Position numbers and translations under genes: made by a program | Notes under the pieces: model-generated | What the model was told of the DNA's origin: nothing | Seen by the model: the letters and a program-made list of their open reading frames with translations, nothing else | Databases searched by the model: none | Shown: positions 1 through 7,097 of the stretch, one piece after another | How positions within the stretch are numbered: position 1 is the stretch's first letter | Layout: every line of letters begins with the position of its first letter | Assembly (NCBI GenBank): GCA_964392665.1 | Contig: CAYMQB010000022.1 | Span: 1 to 41,484 of the forward strand | Direction: 5' to 3' | DNA length: 41,484 nucleotides | From: CAYMQB01 sp964392665 | Lineage (GTDB): Bacteria > Hydrothermota > E44-bin80

Positions 1-105
1 GGGTGGAAAATGCTTTCCTCGGCTTCAGTCTCGTTCATTTCGCATCAAAAATATTTTCGTTTTCCCTCATCTGTATCTTCCTTTCTCATAATCCAATGTT
101 ATTTA

Positions 106-216
106 TTATTCCTCCTCTTTTTTTTTCTGGCAAAAACTAAAATTAACAACAGCTATGTAACTCAGCGGAATCACGGTCAGTTGTGCCTTCTTACTCTGTT
201 TTGATAAACTCTTCAT
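106..216 (-). CDS. Possible 36-residue basic/hydrophobic peptide
   Basis: A short open frame begins with ATG five bases after the TAA of the preceding 59-residue frame. It reads a basic start (MKSLSKQSKK), a hydrophobic middle (LTVIPLSYIAVVNFSF) and a charged end (CQKKKEEE). The tight spacing suggests co-translation after the YbjQ-like gene. There is no clear ribosome binding site and no family is recognised. It may be chance reading of AT-rich DNA. The purine run at its end also looks like a Shine-Dalgarno (GAGGAGG), but no start codon lies at the right distance behind it. Confidence 0.25.
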   Translation of the reverse strand: MKSLSKQSKKAQLTVIPLSYIAVVNFSFCQKKKEEE

Positions 217-221
217 TAGGG

Positions 222-401
222 TTACACCAAAAGTTGCTTTTTCTTCTTCTTGACCGGAGGTTTTATTGAAGAATTGAATTTCACTAGTTTTTCCCAGCCA
301 ATTGCTCCCTTGGAATTACAAAATTCTTTTCCAAATTCGAGTGTAAATTTGTTAATCATTTGAGAATAAGATTTCAAAAAATCCTCAGTTTTCTTACTCA
401 T
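222..401 (-). CDS. Hypothetical 59-residue protein downstream of the YbjQ-like gene
   Basis: The frame starts with ATG 20 bases after the end of the YbjQ-like gene and on the same strand, so it is probably co-transcribed with it. The protein starts MSKKTEDFLKSYSQMINKF, holds one Cys and one Trp in the middle and ends in a run of five lysines. The first half looks amphipathic-helical; there is no signal peptide or membrane span. No family is recognised. Support is the tight operon spacing and an uninterrupted frame with sensible composition; the Shine-Dalgarno is weak. Expression is unproven. Confidence 0.45.
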   Translation of the reverse strand: MSKKTEDFLKSYSQMINKFTLEFGKEFCNSKGAIGWEKLVKFNSSIKPPVKKKKKQLLV

Positions 402-421
402 TCAGGTTCACAGCAAAGGGT

Positions 422-979
422 CTATTTGCTGAGTTTGACAGCTGTACCGTAAGCAAAAAGCTCAGCTGCACTACCCACAACACTCGTAGTCATATACCGG
501 ACATTTATTACTGCATCCGCTCCCATCTCTGCAGCCTGAGCAATTAACCTATTTGTAGCTGTTGTCCGAGCCCTTCCCATCATCTCTGTGTATTCGGTCA
601 ATTCACCGCCAAGGATCAACCTGACTAAAGCGGATAAATCTTTGCCAAGCCAGATAGCATATACAGTATGCCCCTGGACCAAACCGATAATCTCCGTGAT
701 ATCTCTACCGGGTACTGCAGTGGAATTTAATAGCAAAACCTCTTTCTCAGGCTGGGCAACAACTGACACTTTTCCTGATGCCCTCTTTGTCTGCTGTTCG
801 AGAGCCACTGTCAGCAGAACAACAAGGACACCTCCCAGAAGGCAAAAAACCGCTATCCTGAGCCACCATGGCATGAGTGGATCCTGTGAAACGATCATAT
901 ACCATGGCATCCCGACAAATACTGCAGTGAAGAGACCCAACACAAAGGCAAGCGACCCAATATGTCGAACTATTTTCAT
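422..979 (-). CDS. YbjQ/UPF0145-family protein with N-terminal membrane anchor
   Basis: The 185-residue product has two hydrophobic spans (about residues 7-27 and 37-58), followed by a soluble domain (about 78-185) typical of the YbjQ (heavy-metal-binding-like, UPF0145) family. Recognisable family features are the NSTAVPGRDI entry strand, the GAELTEYTE-like segment (here GGELTEYTE) and the GADAVINVRY core. Stand-alone YbjQ proteins are about 105 residues, so the membrane anchor is an extra module. The family has no firmly established reaction; it forms a pentameric ring in known structures. Start: ATG at 979 lies behind a strong AAGGAGGGG site, so an in-frame start 13 codons upstream is unlikely. 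It is followed at short range by one or two tiny frames. Confidence 0.8.
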   Translation of the reverse strand: MKIVRHIGSLAFVLGLFTAVFVGMPWYMIVSQDPLMPWWLRIAVFCLLGGVLVVLLTVALEQQTKRASGKVSVVAQPEKEVLLLNSTAVPGRDITEIIGLVQGHTVYAIWLGKDLSALVRLILGGELTEYTEMMGRARTTATNRLIAQAAEMGADAVINVRYMTTSVVGSAAELFAYGTAVKLSK

Positions 980-1054
980 TTTCCCCTCCTTAAAAGATGA
1001 CCTTAAACTCAACAACAAATGACATAATAACTCAATAACCTAATAACAAACTTT

Positions 1055-2383
1055 CTATAACATACTTTCAATCTTCTCTATCACCTCTTTCTTCTTCACA
1101 TCAAAGACATCTCTATTTTTTGCTTCGATGTTCAAGCGGAGATAAGGTTCTGTATTCGATTTCCTAAGATTGAACCACCAGTCTTCATATTCAACGGTCA
1201 GTCCATCAAGCAGAGAAATTCTCCCGTCACTGTATTCATCCTTCATTGACGCGATAATCTCATTCTTATTCTCTGTTCTGAAGTTTATCTCACCGGTACC
1301 CGGGTATTTCATCAGTGGTCTCACTAATTTGCTCATTGGTTTTGGCTCTCTGGAAAGTGTCCGCAGGAGATAGAGCAAAGTAATAACACCACTATCACAG
1401 TAGAAATTATCCCTGAAATAGTAATGCCCAGCAAGTTCTCCTCCAAGGATGGCATCAACATCGCGCAGTTTTCTTCTTGCATAGGCATGCCCCACCTGTA
1501 CTCTCACAGGAATGCAACCGAGCTCTTCAATTTTCTCTTTTACAGCCCAGCTCGTCCGAACATCAATGAGAATCTTCTCACTCTTTTTTCCTCCAAGCAC
1601 CTCTTCGGCTATAATAGCGGTAATCAAATCAGGTCTTACAATTACGCCGCTTTCATCGACGAAACAGGCCCGGTCAGCATCACCGTCAAAAATTACTCCA
1701 AAATCTGCTTTTTCTCTAACAACCATTTTCCTCAAAGTAGCAAGATTTTCCTCTACAAGGGGATTCGATTCGTGATTCGGAAAATTGCCATCCATCTTAA
1801 AGAACAGTTTTATGAATTCTCCCGTGAGTTCTTTGAGAATTTGCGGGAGAGTATAACTCGCCATACCATTGGAAGCATCAACAACCACTTTCATTGGTTT
1901 AATCTCTCCCTTGAACTTCAAAACATATCCAAAATATTCGGCAAGAAGATTCTTTTTATGTCTTTTCCCTGTCTCCTGCGATTTTACAAGCTGATTCTTT
2001 TCTACTTTCTCTTCAACAGTATTTAATCCAGTTTCGTAACCGATGGGAATTGTTCCTTTTCCAACCGTTTTAAAACCGTTATAGTTTTTAGGATTGTGAG
2101 ATGCAGTAACCTGTACCCCTGCATCATAGCCATATTTTCCAACTGCGAAATTCATCATAGGTGTTGAAGCAAGTCCGATATCAATAACATCCTTTCCAGT
2201 CTCGAGAATACCATCAATAAGTGCATCCATCAAAGACTTGCTTGATTCTCTCATATCCCCGCTTACAAGAATGGTATTCCCCTCAATTATCTGTGCAAAA
2301 CAATTCCCTATCTTTCCTGCCAGAACCTCATTTAACTCTTCGGGATAGATTCCTCTAATATCATATGCCTTGAATATGGACAC
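1055..2383 (-). CDS. Phosphomannomutase/phosphoglucomutase
   Basis: This alpha-D-phosphohexomutase (442 residues, normal length) interconverts the 1- and 6-phosphates of mannose or glucose in the cytoplasm. It would supply sugar 1-phosphates for nucleotide sugars. The catalytic phosphoserine loop TASHNP is at residues 93-98 (Ser95). The metal-binding loop is DGDADR (around residue 235), the sugar-specificity loop is GGELAGHYYF, and the phosphate-binding loop near the C-terminus is RKSNTEPYLRL. The ManB/AlgC-like form is favoured over GlmM or Pgm by the KAYDIRG start and GEL(A/S)G(H) loop; substrate preference cannot be set from sequence. Start is GTG at 2383, preceded by GAGGATG. It lies upstream of the YbjQ-like gene and could feed the nucleotidyltransferase at 9.2-10.2 kb. 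Five REP palindromes sit just upstream of its start. Confidence 0.93.
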   Translation of the reverse strand: MSIFKAYDIRGIYPEELNEVLAGKIGNCFAQIIEGNTILVSGDMRESSKSLMDALIDGILETGKDVIDIGLASTPMMNFAVGKYGYDAGVQVTASHNPKNYNGFKTVGKGTIPIGYETGLNTVEEKVEKNQLVKSQETGKRHKKNLLAEYFGYVLKFKGEIKPMKVVVDASNGMASYTLPQILKELTGEFIKLFFKMDGNFPNHESNPLVEENLATLRKMVVREKADFGVIFDGDADRACFVDESGVIVRPDLITAIIAEEVLGGKKSEKILIDVRTSWAVKEKIEELGCIPVRVQVGHAYARRKLRDVDAILGGELAGHYYFRDNFYCDSGVITLLYLLRTLSREPKPMSKLVRPLMKYPGTGEINFRTENKNEIIASMKDEYSDGRISLLDGLTVEYEDWWFNLRKSNTEPYLRLNIEAKNRDVFDVKKKEVIEKIESML

Positions 2384-2403
2384 GGTGCATCCTCACTTTC
2401 TCA

Positions 2404-2578
2404 GGTAGCTGCAGGCTTTAGCCTGCGAGCTATATTCTCACGCACCCTAAAGGGTGCGGCTACCCAATTTTTCTCACGCACCCTAAAGGGTGCGGCTACC
2501 TAATTTTTTCTCACGCACCCTAAAAGGGTGCGGCTACCTAATTTTTCATCCCACTGTAGGCGCAGGCTTTAGCCTGCG
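2404..2578. repeat. REP cluster, five palindromes, upstream side of the RAYT unit
   Basis: Five short palindromes, each tagged by GTAG: 2404-2427 (plus), 2441-2464, 2477-2500 and 2514-2538 (minus), 2556-2578 (plus). Read from the GTAG side each is GTAG, two or three bases, then a stem with a TTTA or TTTTA loop. Stems are GCAGGC/GCCTGC in the plus copies and GCACCC/GGGTGC in the minus copies. The plus and minus copies therefore form inverted pairs, like enterobacterial BIMEs. The GTAG tag next to a hairpin is the established recognition signature of REP-associated tyrosine transposases, and one is encoded next door. Confidence 0.9.
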
Positions 2579-2589
2579 AACCATATTAA

Positions 2590-3069
2590 CTACCATTCAT
2601 CTAATTCATACACTGTTGAACCTTTAAAAGTATACTCTTTCCAGTTATCTACAATACCCTTTCTAATTGGATTTTTCAAAATATACTCAATCTGTTTTTT
2701 AACATCTTCGTTTCGTCTCAGAATATGGTCATAGAAATCCTTTTGCCACTTTTCAGAATATCCATTCTTTGCTAACCAATAACCACTTCTTTGTTTGAAA
2801 TCTACAGCGAATTTCCACATATCAGAATTTTCTGATTTACCCTCAATTAAAAAATGACAATGATCCGGCATAAACAAATAAATATGTGCTTCACATTCTT
2901 CTTTATCGAGGCATTTTAAGACTACTTGTTCCATCGAAAGAAAAACTTCATTAGTAATGAATAATTTTGCTTTTTTGGAAATACACATTGTAAAGGAAAC
3001 AGCAATTTTACCTCTGTAAAGGTCACGTGCTAACCGATGTTTCTGCTCTTGTACCTTTATTTTTTTCAT
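2590..3069 (-). CDS. REP-associated tyrosine transposase (RAYT, Y1_Tnp family)
   Basis: The 159-residue product belongs to the IS200/IS605-like Y1 HUH-nuclease superfamily, RAYT branch. RAYTs are single-copy domesticated enzymes that cut single-stranded REP hairpins. The HUH metal-binding motif is visible as MPDHCHFLIEG; the candidate nucleophilic tyrosine is in the segment WQKDFYDHILR, and the C-terminal RKGIVDNWKEYTFKGS is typical of the family. There is one copy, flanked on both sides by GTAG-tagged REP palindromes, with no left/right IS ends or accessory TnpB. A TATAAT box (3075-3080) lies five bases before the ATG with no good -35, suggesting weak, nearly leaderless expression. The composition looks AT-rich like the rest of the window, so recent transfer is not obvious. 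An intact frame supports an active or recently active enzyme. Confidence 0.9.
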   Translation of the reverse strand: MKKIKVQEQKHRLARDLYRGKIAVSFTMCISKKAKLFITNEVFLSMEQVVLKCLDKEECEAHIYLFMPDHCHFLIEGKSENSDMWKFAVDFKQRSGYWLAKNGYSEKWQKDFYDHILRRNEDVKKQIEYILKNPIRKGIVDNWKEYTFKGSTVYELDEW

Positions 3070-3086
3070 TTTTTATTATACTTGCG

Positions 3087-3184
3087 GTAGCCGCAGGCTT
3101 TAGCCTGCGAGCTATATTCTCACGCACCCTAAAGGGTGCGGCTACCCAATTTTTTCTCACGCACCCTAAAAGGGTGCGGCTACC
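3087..3184. repeat. REP cluster, three palindromes, other side of the RAYT unit
   Basis: Three GTAG-tagged palindromes: 3087-3109 (plus strand, GCAGGC stem), 3123-3146 and 3160-3184 (minus strand, GCACCC stems). This repeats the arrangement on the other side of the transposase gene, including the same linker (GAGCTATATTCTCA) between the first plus and first minus copy. The last palindrome directly abuts the TAG stop codon of the HD-domain gene. Confidence 0.9.
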
Positions 3185-3729
3185 TACAATCCCAACTCAT
3201 TCGATATCGACTGCATTCCTTTAAGACAGATACCAGCAAATTCTTCAAGTTCCAATCCTAACTCAGAGCAAGTCTTAATCTGCTCCCTGTTTGCTCCAGC
3301 AGCAAACCTTTTCTCCTTGAACCTTCTCATAATAAAGTCTACATCCAGATTTTCCAACTTTTTTGAAGGATGCATCAATGCTGCAGCAACGATAAGACCT
3401 GTCAATGGGTCAATTGCATACAGCGCTTTATCCATAACAGATTCTCTTTCCTCACTTCCCGTATGTGAAAGAATTGCATGAAGTATATCTTCCGAAACCC
3501 CTTTACCCTCCAACATCTCAACACTCTCATACCCATGTCTTGGAAAATTGTCTTTTGTCGAATCATAATCAAGGTCATGCAAGAGACCTGCCAATGTCCA
3601 TTTTTCCTTATCCTCTCCGAGATGTTCCGCCATCTCCTTCATACAGACTTCCGTTGCCAGCATATGCTTAATTAGATTCTTATTTGAAACTTTTTCTTTG
3701 ACCAACTCAAATGCCTCTTCCCTATTCAT
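3184..3729 (-). CDS. HD-domain phosphohydrolase-like protein
   Basis: The 181-residue protein is a compact HD/HDIG-type metal-dependent phosphohydrolase. Visible motif elements are an early His (H22), the HD pair in AGLLHDLDYD (H51, D52), H71 in the segment RHGYESVE and H87 in the segment AILSHTGSEER. The family acts on nucleotides, cyclic dinucleotides or tRNA ends; the substrate here cannot be deduced, and this short form lacks any sensor or nucleotidyltransferase partner domain. Start: the ATG at 3729 is preceded by AAAGGAGAGAT, which excludes the in-frame codon seven residues upstream. A sigma-70-type promoter lies just upstream. The stop codon is the boundary of a REP cluster. Confidence 0.85.
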   Translation of the reverse strand: MNREEAFELVKEKVSNKNLIKHMLATEVCMKEMAEHLGEDKEKWTLAGLLHDLDYDSTKDNFPRHGYESVEMLEGKGVSEDILHAILSHTGSEERESVMDKALYAIDPLTGLIVAAALMHPSKKLENLDVDFIMRRFKEKRFAAGANREQIKTCSELGLELEEFAGICLKGMQSISNELGL

Positions 3730-3755
3730 ATCTCTCCTTTCTTTTGTCAAGTGAG

Positions 3756-3784
3756 AATATACTCATCTTAAATTAATAAATCAA
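3756..3784 (-). promoter_or_regulatory. Sigma-70-type promoter for the HD-domain gene
   Basis: On the minus strand TTGATT and TATATT are separated by 17 bases, about 25 bases before the ATG at 3729, leaving room for the AAAGGAGAG ribosome binding site. Confidence 0.6.
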
Positions 3785-4044
3785 GAACTTTTTCGCTGTT
3801 TAACTAACTTGTAATTAGTAATTCCATTTCACCCGTTCTGATCGTTTAACAACAAGATTCTTGCACAGTTAAAAATGTTGCCTTACTCAGAATGACAATT
3901 TACAGCACAAAGTGCGTTTGTTCACAGTGTAGCGTTAGTTTCACATAGGAAGCTGTTTTGTTACAGTTAGCTTTTGCTCTCTTCTTCTCCGTCGCTCCAA
4001 TACCCCTTCACTCCATTGCACTTATCACTCTTCTCTCTTGCCCA
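3785..4044. other. Non-coding gap with decayed repeat words
   Basis: No convincing gene on either strand. The segment at 3880-3900 (CTTACTCAGAATGACA) is a word that recurs at about 12953 and 13064, so this gap holds a decayed copy of a dispersed intergenic repeat. The rest shows nothing recognisable. Confidence 0.5.
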
Positions 4045-4069
4045 TCGCGACTAGGAAGTCGCTCCTATA
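4045..4069 (-). repeat. Second-type REP-like palindrome with GGAG tag
   Basis: Read on the minus strand, GGAG is followed by the palindrome GCGACTTCCTAGTCGC. GGAG is the alternative tag known for REP families, so this may be a second REP class. Only one copy is seen here. Confidence 0.6.
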
Positions 4070-4080
4070 ACAATAATTAT

Positions 4081-4104
4081 CGCAACCTAAAGGTTGCGGC
4101 TACC
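4081..4104 (-). repeat. REP palindrome abutting the stop codon of the radical SAM gene
   Basis: On the minus strand the TGA stop of the upstream gene is followed without a gap by GGTAGCCGCAACC, loop TTTA, GGTTGCG. The stem (GCAACC/GGTTGC) differs from the other copies but pairing is kept by compensating changes. Confidence 0.85.
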
Positions 4105-5232
4105 TCACTCCCACACACCTTCAATTACTCTCCCACAGAATCCACATTTACCATCTTTTAGATTAATTTCATTTATAATATAGCCTGTCCGTTTTATTAT
4201 TACCTTTCCGCACTCGGGACAGTAAGTATTTTCACCATCGTGACCGGGCACATTTCCGACATATACATAATTTAAACCCGCCTTAATTGCAATTTCCCTT
4301 GCTAAGGAAAGAGTTGAAACAGGTGTAGGTGGGAGATTTTTGAGTTTATAAGTAGGATAAAACCGTGAAAAATGAACGGGCACATCGGGTCCCAAATGCT
4401 CCATAATCCATTCTGTCATATTCCTAATCCCTGCTTCTCCATCGTTCAGGGTTGGAACAACAAGATTGGTTATCTCTAAATGAACACCTTTTTTATGCAA
4501 CGTTTCAAGCGCTCCAAGAACCGTGTTAAGGTAACCGTGACTTACCTTAAAATAGGTATCTTCATCGAAGAACTTAAGGTCAATATTCGCTGCATCAAGA
4601 AATTCACATAATTCCTCAAGTGGTCCTGCATTAATTGAACCATTAGAATGCATCGTCGATTTAAGCCCTGCTTTTTTTGCAAGTTTCGATACATCATACA
4701 TATATTCATAGAATGCCGTTGGTTCTGAATATGTAGAGGCTATGGATGGCGTTTGGTATTTCAATGCAAGATTCACGACATCCTGGGGTGAGAGTTCATA
4801 ATTCACTGTTTCTTCTGGTTTAAATTGAGATATCTCCCAGTTCTGGCAGTATTTGCACCTGCATGTGCATCCAGCAATTGCTACGGAAAGCACTTTTGAA
4901 GCTGGCAAAAAATGAAAAAGCGGTTTTTTCTCAACAGGGTCTATATGAACAGCACAGGGATTCCCATACGCATAAGTGTACAATTTCCCATCCTTGTTCA
5001 CTCTAGTCCTGCAAAAGCTTCGTTCGCCTGGTTTAAGTATGCACATATTCGGGCACCTTTGACACTGTACTACATTCTTCTTGAGCTTAATGTAATGCCA
5101 TGCTTCGATGGGTGATATATATCCTTTTTCCTGTGCCTCACCTTCTTCCGCAGGCAAAAGGAAAGATGCTGCTGCAAGAGACATTGCTGTTGTAGACTTT
5201 AAAAAATCCCTACGTGACAAACTTTTCTTCAT
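4105..5232 (-). CDS. amrS: AmmeMemoRadiSam-type radical SAM enzyme with Tat signal
   Basis: The 375-residue protein belongs to the AmrS-like radical SAM family that co-occurs with AMMECR1 and Memo proteins; its reaction is not established. The radical SAM motif CxxxCxxC is CTCRCKYC (Cys122, 126, 129). A Cys-rich N-terminal region (Cys57, 60, 64, 74) and a C-terminal zinc-ribbon-like module (Cys338, 341, 363, 366) flank the barrel. The N-terminus is a twin-arginine signal: SRRDFLK, a hydrophobic stretch and AxA-like cleavage region near residue 33. Export would put an oxygen-sensitive SAM enzyme outside the cytoplasm, which is unusual; alternatively the signal keeps it membrane-associated. A promoter lies so close that the mRNA should be leaderless. 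No AMMECR1 or Memo gene is in this window. Confidence 0.88.
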   Translation of the reverse strand: MKKSLSRRDFLKSTTAMSLAAASFLLPAEEGEAQEKGYISPIEAWHYIKLKKNVVQCQRCPNMCILKPGERSFCRTRVNKDGKLYTYAYGNPCAVHIDPVEKKPLFHFLPASKVLSVAIAGCTCRCKYCQNWEISQFKPEETVNYELSPQDVVNLALKYQTPSIASTYSEPTAFYEYMYDVSKLAKKAGLKSTMHSNGSINAGPLEELCEFLDAANIDLKFFDEDTYFKVSHGYLNTVLGALETLHKKGVHLEITNLVVPTLNDGEAGIRNMTEWIMEHLGPDVPVHFSRFYPTYKLKNLPPTPVSTLSLAREIAIKAGLNYVYVGNVPGHDGENTYCPECGKVIIKRTGYIINEINLKDGKCGFCGRVIEGVWE

Positions 5233-5241
5233 AGTGTTATT

Positions 5242-5270
5242 ACTATATATTGTTTGAAGTTAAATGTCAA
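5242..5270 (-). promoter_or_regulatory. Sigma-70-type promoter, leaderless-type, for the radical SAM gene
   Basis: Minus strand TTGACA, 17-base spacer, TATAGT. The -10 ends at 5242 and the ATG begins at 5232, so a start at the usual 6-8 bases after the -10 leaves a leader of only about three bases. No Shine-Dalgarno is present. Confidence 0.75.
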
Positions 5271-5344
5271 ATTATTTTAGCTATTCAGGGTTCAAGCCTC
5301 ATCCTCGCCACTTCACATTTTATGCCATTCTTGAGAGAATTCTC

Positions 5345-6040
5345 TTACAATACACTATGCTTTTTAAGGCAAACCATATTGCTTCCCGGAGCTTCGACCT
5401 TTATAATAAACGAAAATCTATCAACCTCTGTGCATAATTCGAAATCTCGCTCGGGAGCCCAAACCTTTTCATCGTTAAAAAATTTTTCCGCACTTTTATA
5501 ACTTTTCAAATAGTTCTTTATTTTTTGAAAATCAACCTCTTTCCCTTCTAAGGAATCCTTTATGAACTCGGCACACATTGTGTCTTCGTCCGATTTCTCA
5601 ATTCCCTTATCTCCCATGCACACGAGGGAAACATCGCTAAAACCTGTTTTTTTTATATAGTTGACGACTACACTTGTATTTACGAAACTTCCCGTGATTA
5701 TTTCATCTGCATTTGTTGCATTGAGGATACCCTTCGTTCCCGCCGTTGTAGTTTGAATTATAGTTTTTCCTTTGAAATCAAAATTTTCAATTTCTGTTGG
5801 TGAATTTCCGTAATCAAAATCCTCAGGCTTCTTTCCATCTCTCTCTCCCATCACAATATAATCCGGATTTTTCTTCCTCAGTTCCAGTGCTCCATCAACC
5901 GATTCGACAGGAATTATCTTCACCGCACCGTTATCAAAGACGAAGCAATCAGTTGTAAAAGCACGGAATACATCGATAATAATCGTCAATCCACGCGCCT
6001 CACGCGCCCCTTCTATTAATTGCAGAATCCTAATATCCAT
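5345..6040 (-). CDS. ComB-family (2-phosphosulfolactate phosphatase-like) protein
   Basis: The 231-residue protein matches the ComB family by the N-terminal strand with TIIIDVFRAFTT, the loop MGERDGKKPEDFDYGNSP and the segment IIQTTTAGTKGI. In methanogens ComB dephosphorylates 2-phosphosulfolactate in coenzyme M synthesis. In bacteria the family is widespread and the true substrate is often unknown, so only the family is called here. No other coenzyme M genes are in the window. Length is normal. The gene sits in a minus-strand run; upstream is a 40-base stretch of degenerate TTAACTTT units (about 6048-6080) and no clear promoter or ribosome binding site. Confidence 0.82.
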   Translation of the reverse strand: MDIRILQLIEGAREARGLTIIIDVFRAFTTDCFVFDNGAVKIIPVESVDGALELRKKNPDYIVMGERDGKKPEDFDYGNSPTEIENFDFKGKTIIQTTTAGTKGILNATNADEIITGSFVNTSVVVNYIKKTGFSDVSLVCMGDKGIEKSDEDTMCAEFIKDSLEGKEVDFQKIKNYLKSYKSAEKFFNDEKVWAPERDFELCTEVDRFSFIIKVEAPGSNMVCLKKHSVL

Positions 6041-6082
6041 TTTGGGAAATTTAACTTTTAACTTTTCACTTTTAACTTGTCT

Positions 6083-6613
6083 TTAAATTGGTTCTTCCAG
6101 CGGAACATAACAAAACTTTTTCCTTCCACAATCACTACACATCTTCCCTTCCCAAATTTTCAGAAAAAGTGAACGAATATGCTTAATGAGTTCTGGATTT
6201 TCTGTTAAGATCCCAATCTCAAAGTTCCTACGATTCTCCCCCTTTGCGCCGAGCCCTGCCCCTGTGAGATTAGGGCTTCCGACAAATAATCTCTTACCAT
6301 CTATAAGTACGCACTTGAAATGAACCCTGGGACATCGTCTCATTAGAAATCTTTTCTCCTCGCCTAATCTGTATTTCTTGAAATCCTTAAGGAATGCCTC
6401 GGATGGTATGCTGGAATGTAGAATGCGGAGTTCGACGTTCTTCCTGCAAAGGTCTCTAAACAACTTATTTATCGATACATACCGTTTGTCTTCTTCAACC
6501 CGCAAATCCTTGACATTAGCAGTCGCAATCCAGATTGAGTGGTCGGCATTACGTATTCCATCCAGAATAACCGATTCATAAATCTCGATGTTCTCGAGAT
6601 ACTTAATATCCAT
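6083..6613 (-). CDS. Phospholipase D-like domain protein with one HKD motif
   Basis: The 176-residue protein carries a single PLD-type motif: HFKCVLIDGKRLFVGSPNLTG, with the H, K and D spaced HxK(x)4D and the usual GS/N follow-up. Single-motif members act as dimers; they include nucleases (Nuc-like), phospholipases and non-catalytic proteins, so the substrate is open. The N-terminal half fits the strand-helix pattern IWIATANVKDL. A small Cys cluster near the end (CSDCGRKKFC) could bind zinc and is not part of the core family. There is no signal peptide. The ATG at 6613 overlaps the TGA of the preceding membrane-protein gene by one base (TGATG), implying translational coupling; an in-frame GTG one codon earlier is also possible. 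Confidence 0.8.
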   Translation of the reverse strand: MDIKYLENIEIYESVILDGIRNADHSIWIATANVKDLRVEEDKRYVSINKLFRDLCRKNVELRILHSSIPSEAFLKDFKKYRLGEEKRFLMRRCPRVHFKCVLIDGKRLFVGSPNLTGAGLGAKGENRRNFEIGILTENPELIKHIRSLFLKIWEGKMCSDCGRKKFCYVPLEEPI

Positions 6614-6972
6614 CACACTCCGCTTAATGACTTATACTCCTTCAGAAGTAAGAAAAGACCCAGAATCGATAATAATGCAGCCACAATTCTAAGAAAAATC
6701 ATTATAAACCTGAATCCCTGCATAAATATTCCGAAGCCTGCAACTTGGAAAAAATGAGCACCGAAAATTAAAAACAGATTTGGAATATTTACCAATAGAT
6801 TAATAATTCCATATAGCATAAGTAGAAACCATCCTTTGCTTTTCTTAATTTTGAAACCGCAAGCGCATATAACAATTACAATAATGTTAAAACACAGAAT
6901 TATTAAATACTGCAGAACTGGAATAATAACTTGCCATATTCTCATTGCATCAAAACCGAAGTTTTCTACCAT
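6613..6972 (-). CDS. Small multi-pass membrane protein of unknown function
   Basis: The 119-residue product is strongly hydrophobic, with about four predicted membrane spans (residues roughly 12-35, 45-63, 68-88 and 90-112) and few charged residues outside KIKKSKG and the C-terminal KEYKSLSGV. No family is recognised. Start: AGGAGG lies eight bases before the ATG at 6972; the in-frame GTG three codons earlier would overlap that ribosome binding site. Its stop codon overlaps the start of the PLD-like gene by one base, so the two are probably co-translated. A membrane partner for the PLD-like protein is a reasonable but unproven idea. Confidence 0.7.
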   Translation of the reverse strand: MVENFGFDAMRIWQVIIPVLQYLIILCFNIIVIVICACGFKIKKSKGWFLLMLYGIINLLVNIPNLFLIFGAHFFQVAGFGIFMQGFRFIMIFLRIVAALLSILGLFLLLKEYKSLSGV

Positions 6973-7064
6973 ATTACTCACCTCCTAAAATATTTAGCCT
7001 GTTTAGCACTATTTATGTTCATCCCTATAGCCCTTATTGCATTTAATCTTTTATATTACATCCA

Positions 7065-7088
7065 CGCAGGCTAAAACCTGCGCCTACC
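7065..7088 (-). repeat. REP palindrome downstream of the serine hydrolase gene
   Basis: On the minus strand GGTAGGCGCAGG, loop TTTTAG, CCTGCG, nine bases after the stop codon of the serine hydrolase gene and in the same orientation as that gene. Confidence 0.8.
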
Positions 7089-7097
7089 TTCCTCGTA

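Noticed and set aside
1..38. Possible start of a gene leaving the window on the minus strand (MNETEAEESIFHP)
   Set aside because: Only 12 codons are visible, no Shine-Dalgarno or promoter is well placed, and nothing can be recognised.
10..204. Plus-strand frame of 64 codons rich in Phe, Leu and Ser
   Set aside because: Composition is that of reverse-read AT-rich DNA; it overlaps a more sensible minus-strand frame and has no ribosome binding site.
1424..2026. 200-codon plus-strand frame opposite the phosphomutase gene
   Set aside because: It is antisense to a gene with all catalytic motifs and has no family resemblance.
2404..3184. CRISPR-like array
   Set aside because: Units are palindromic hairpins in mixed orientation with short, near-identical linkers, not repeats with unique equal-length spacers; no cas genes are present.
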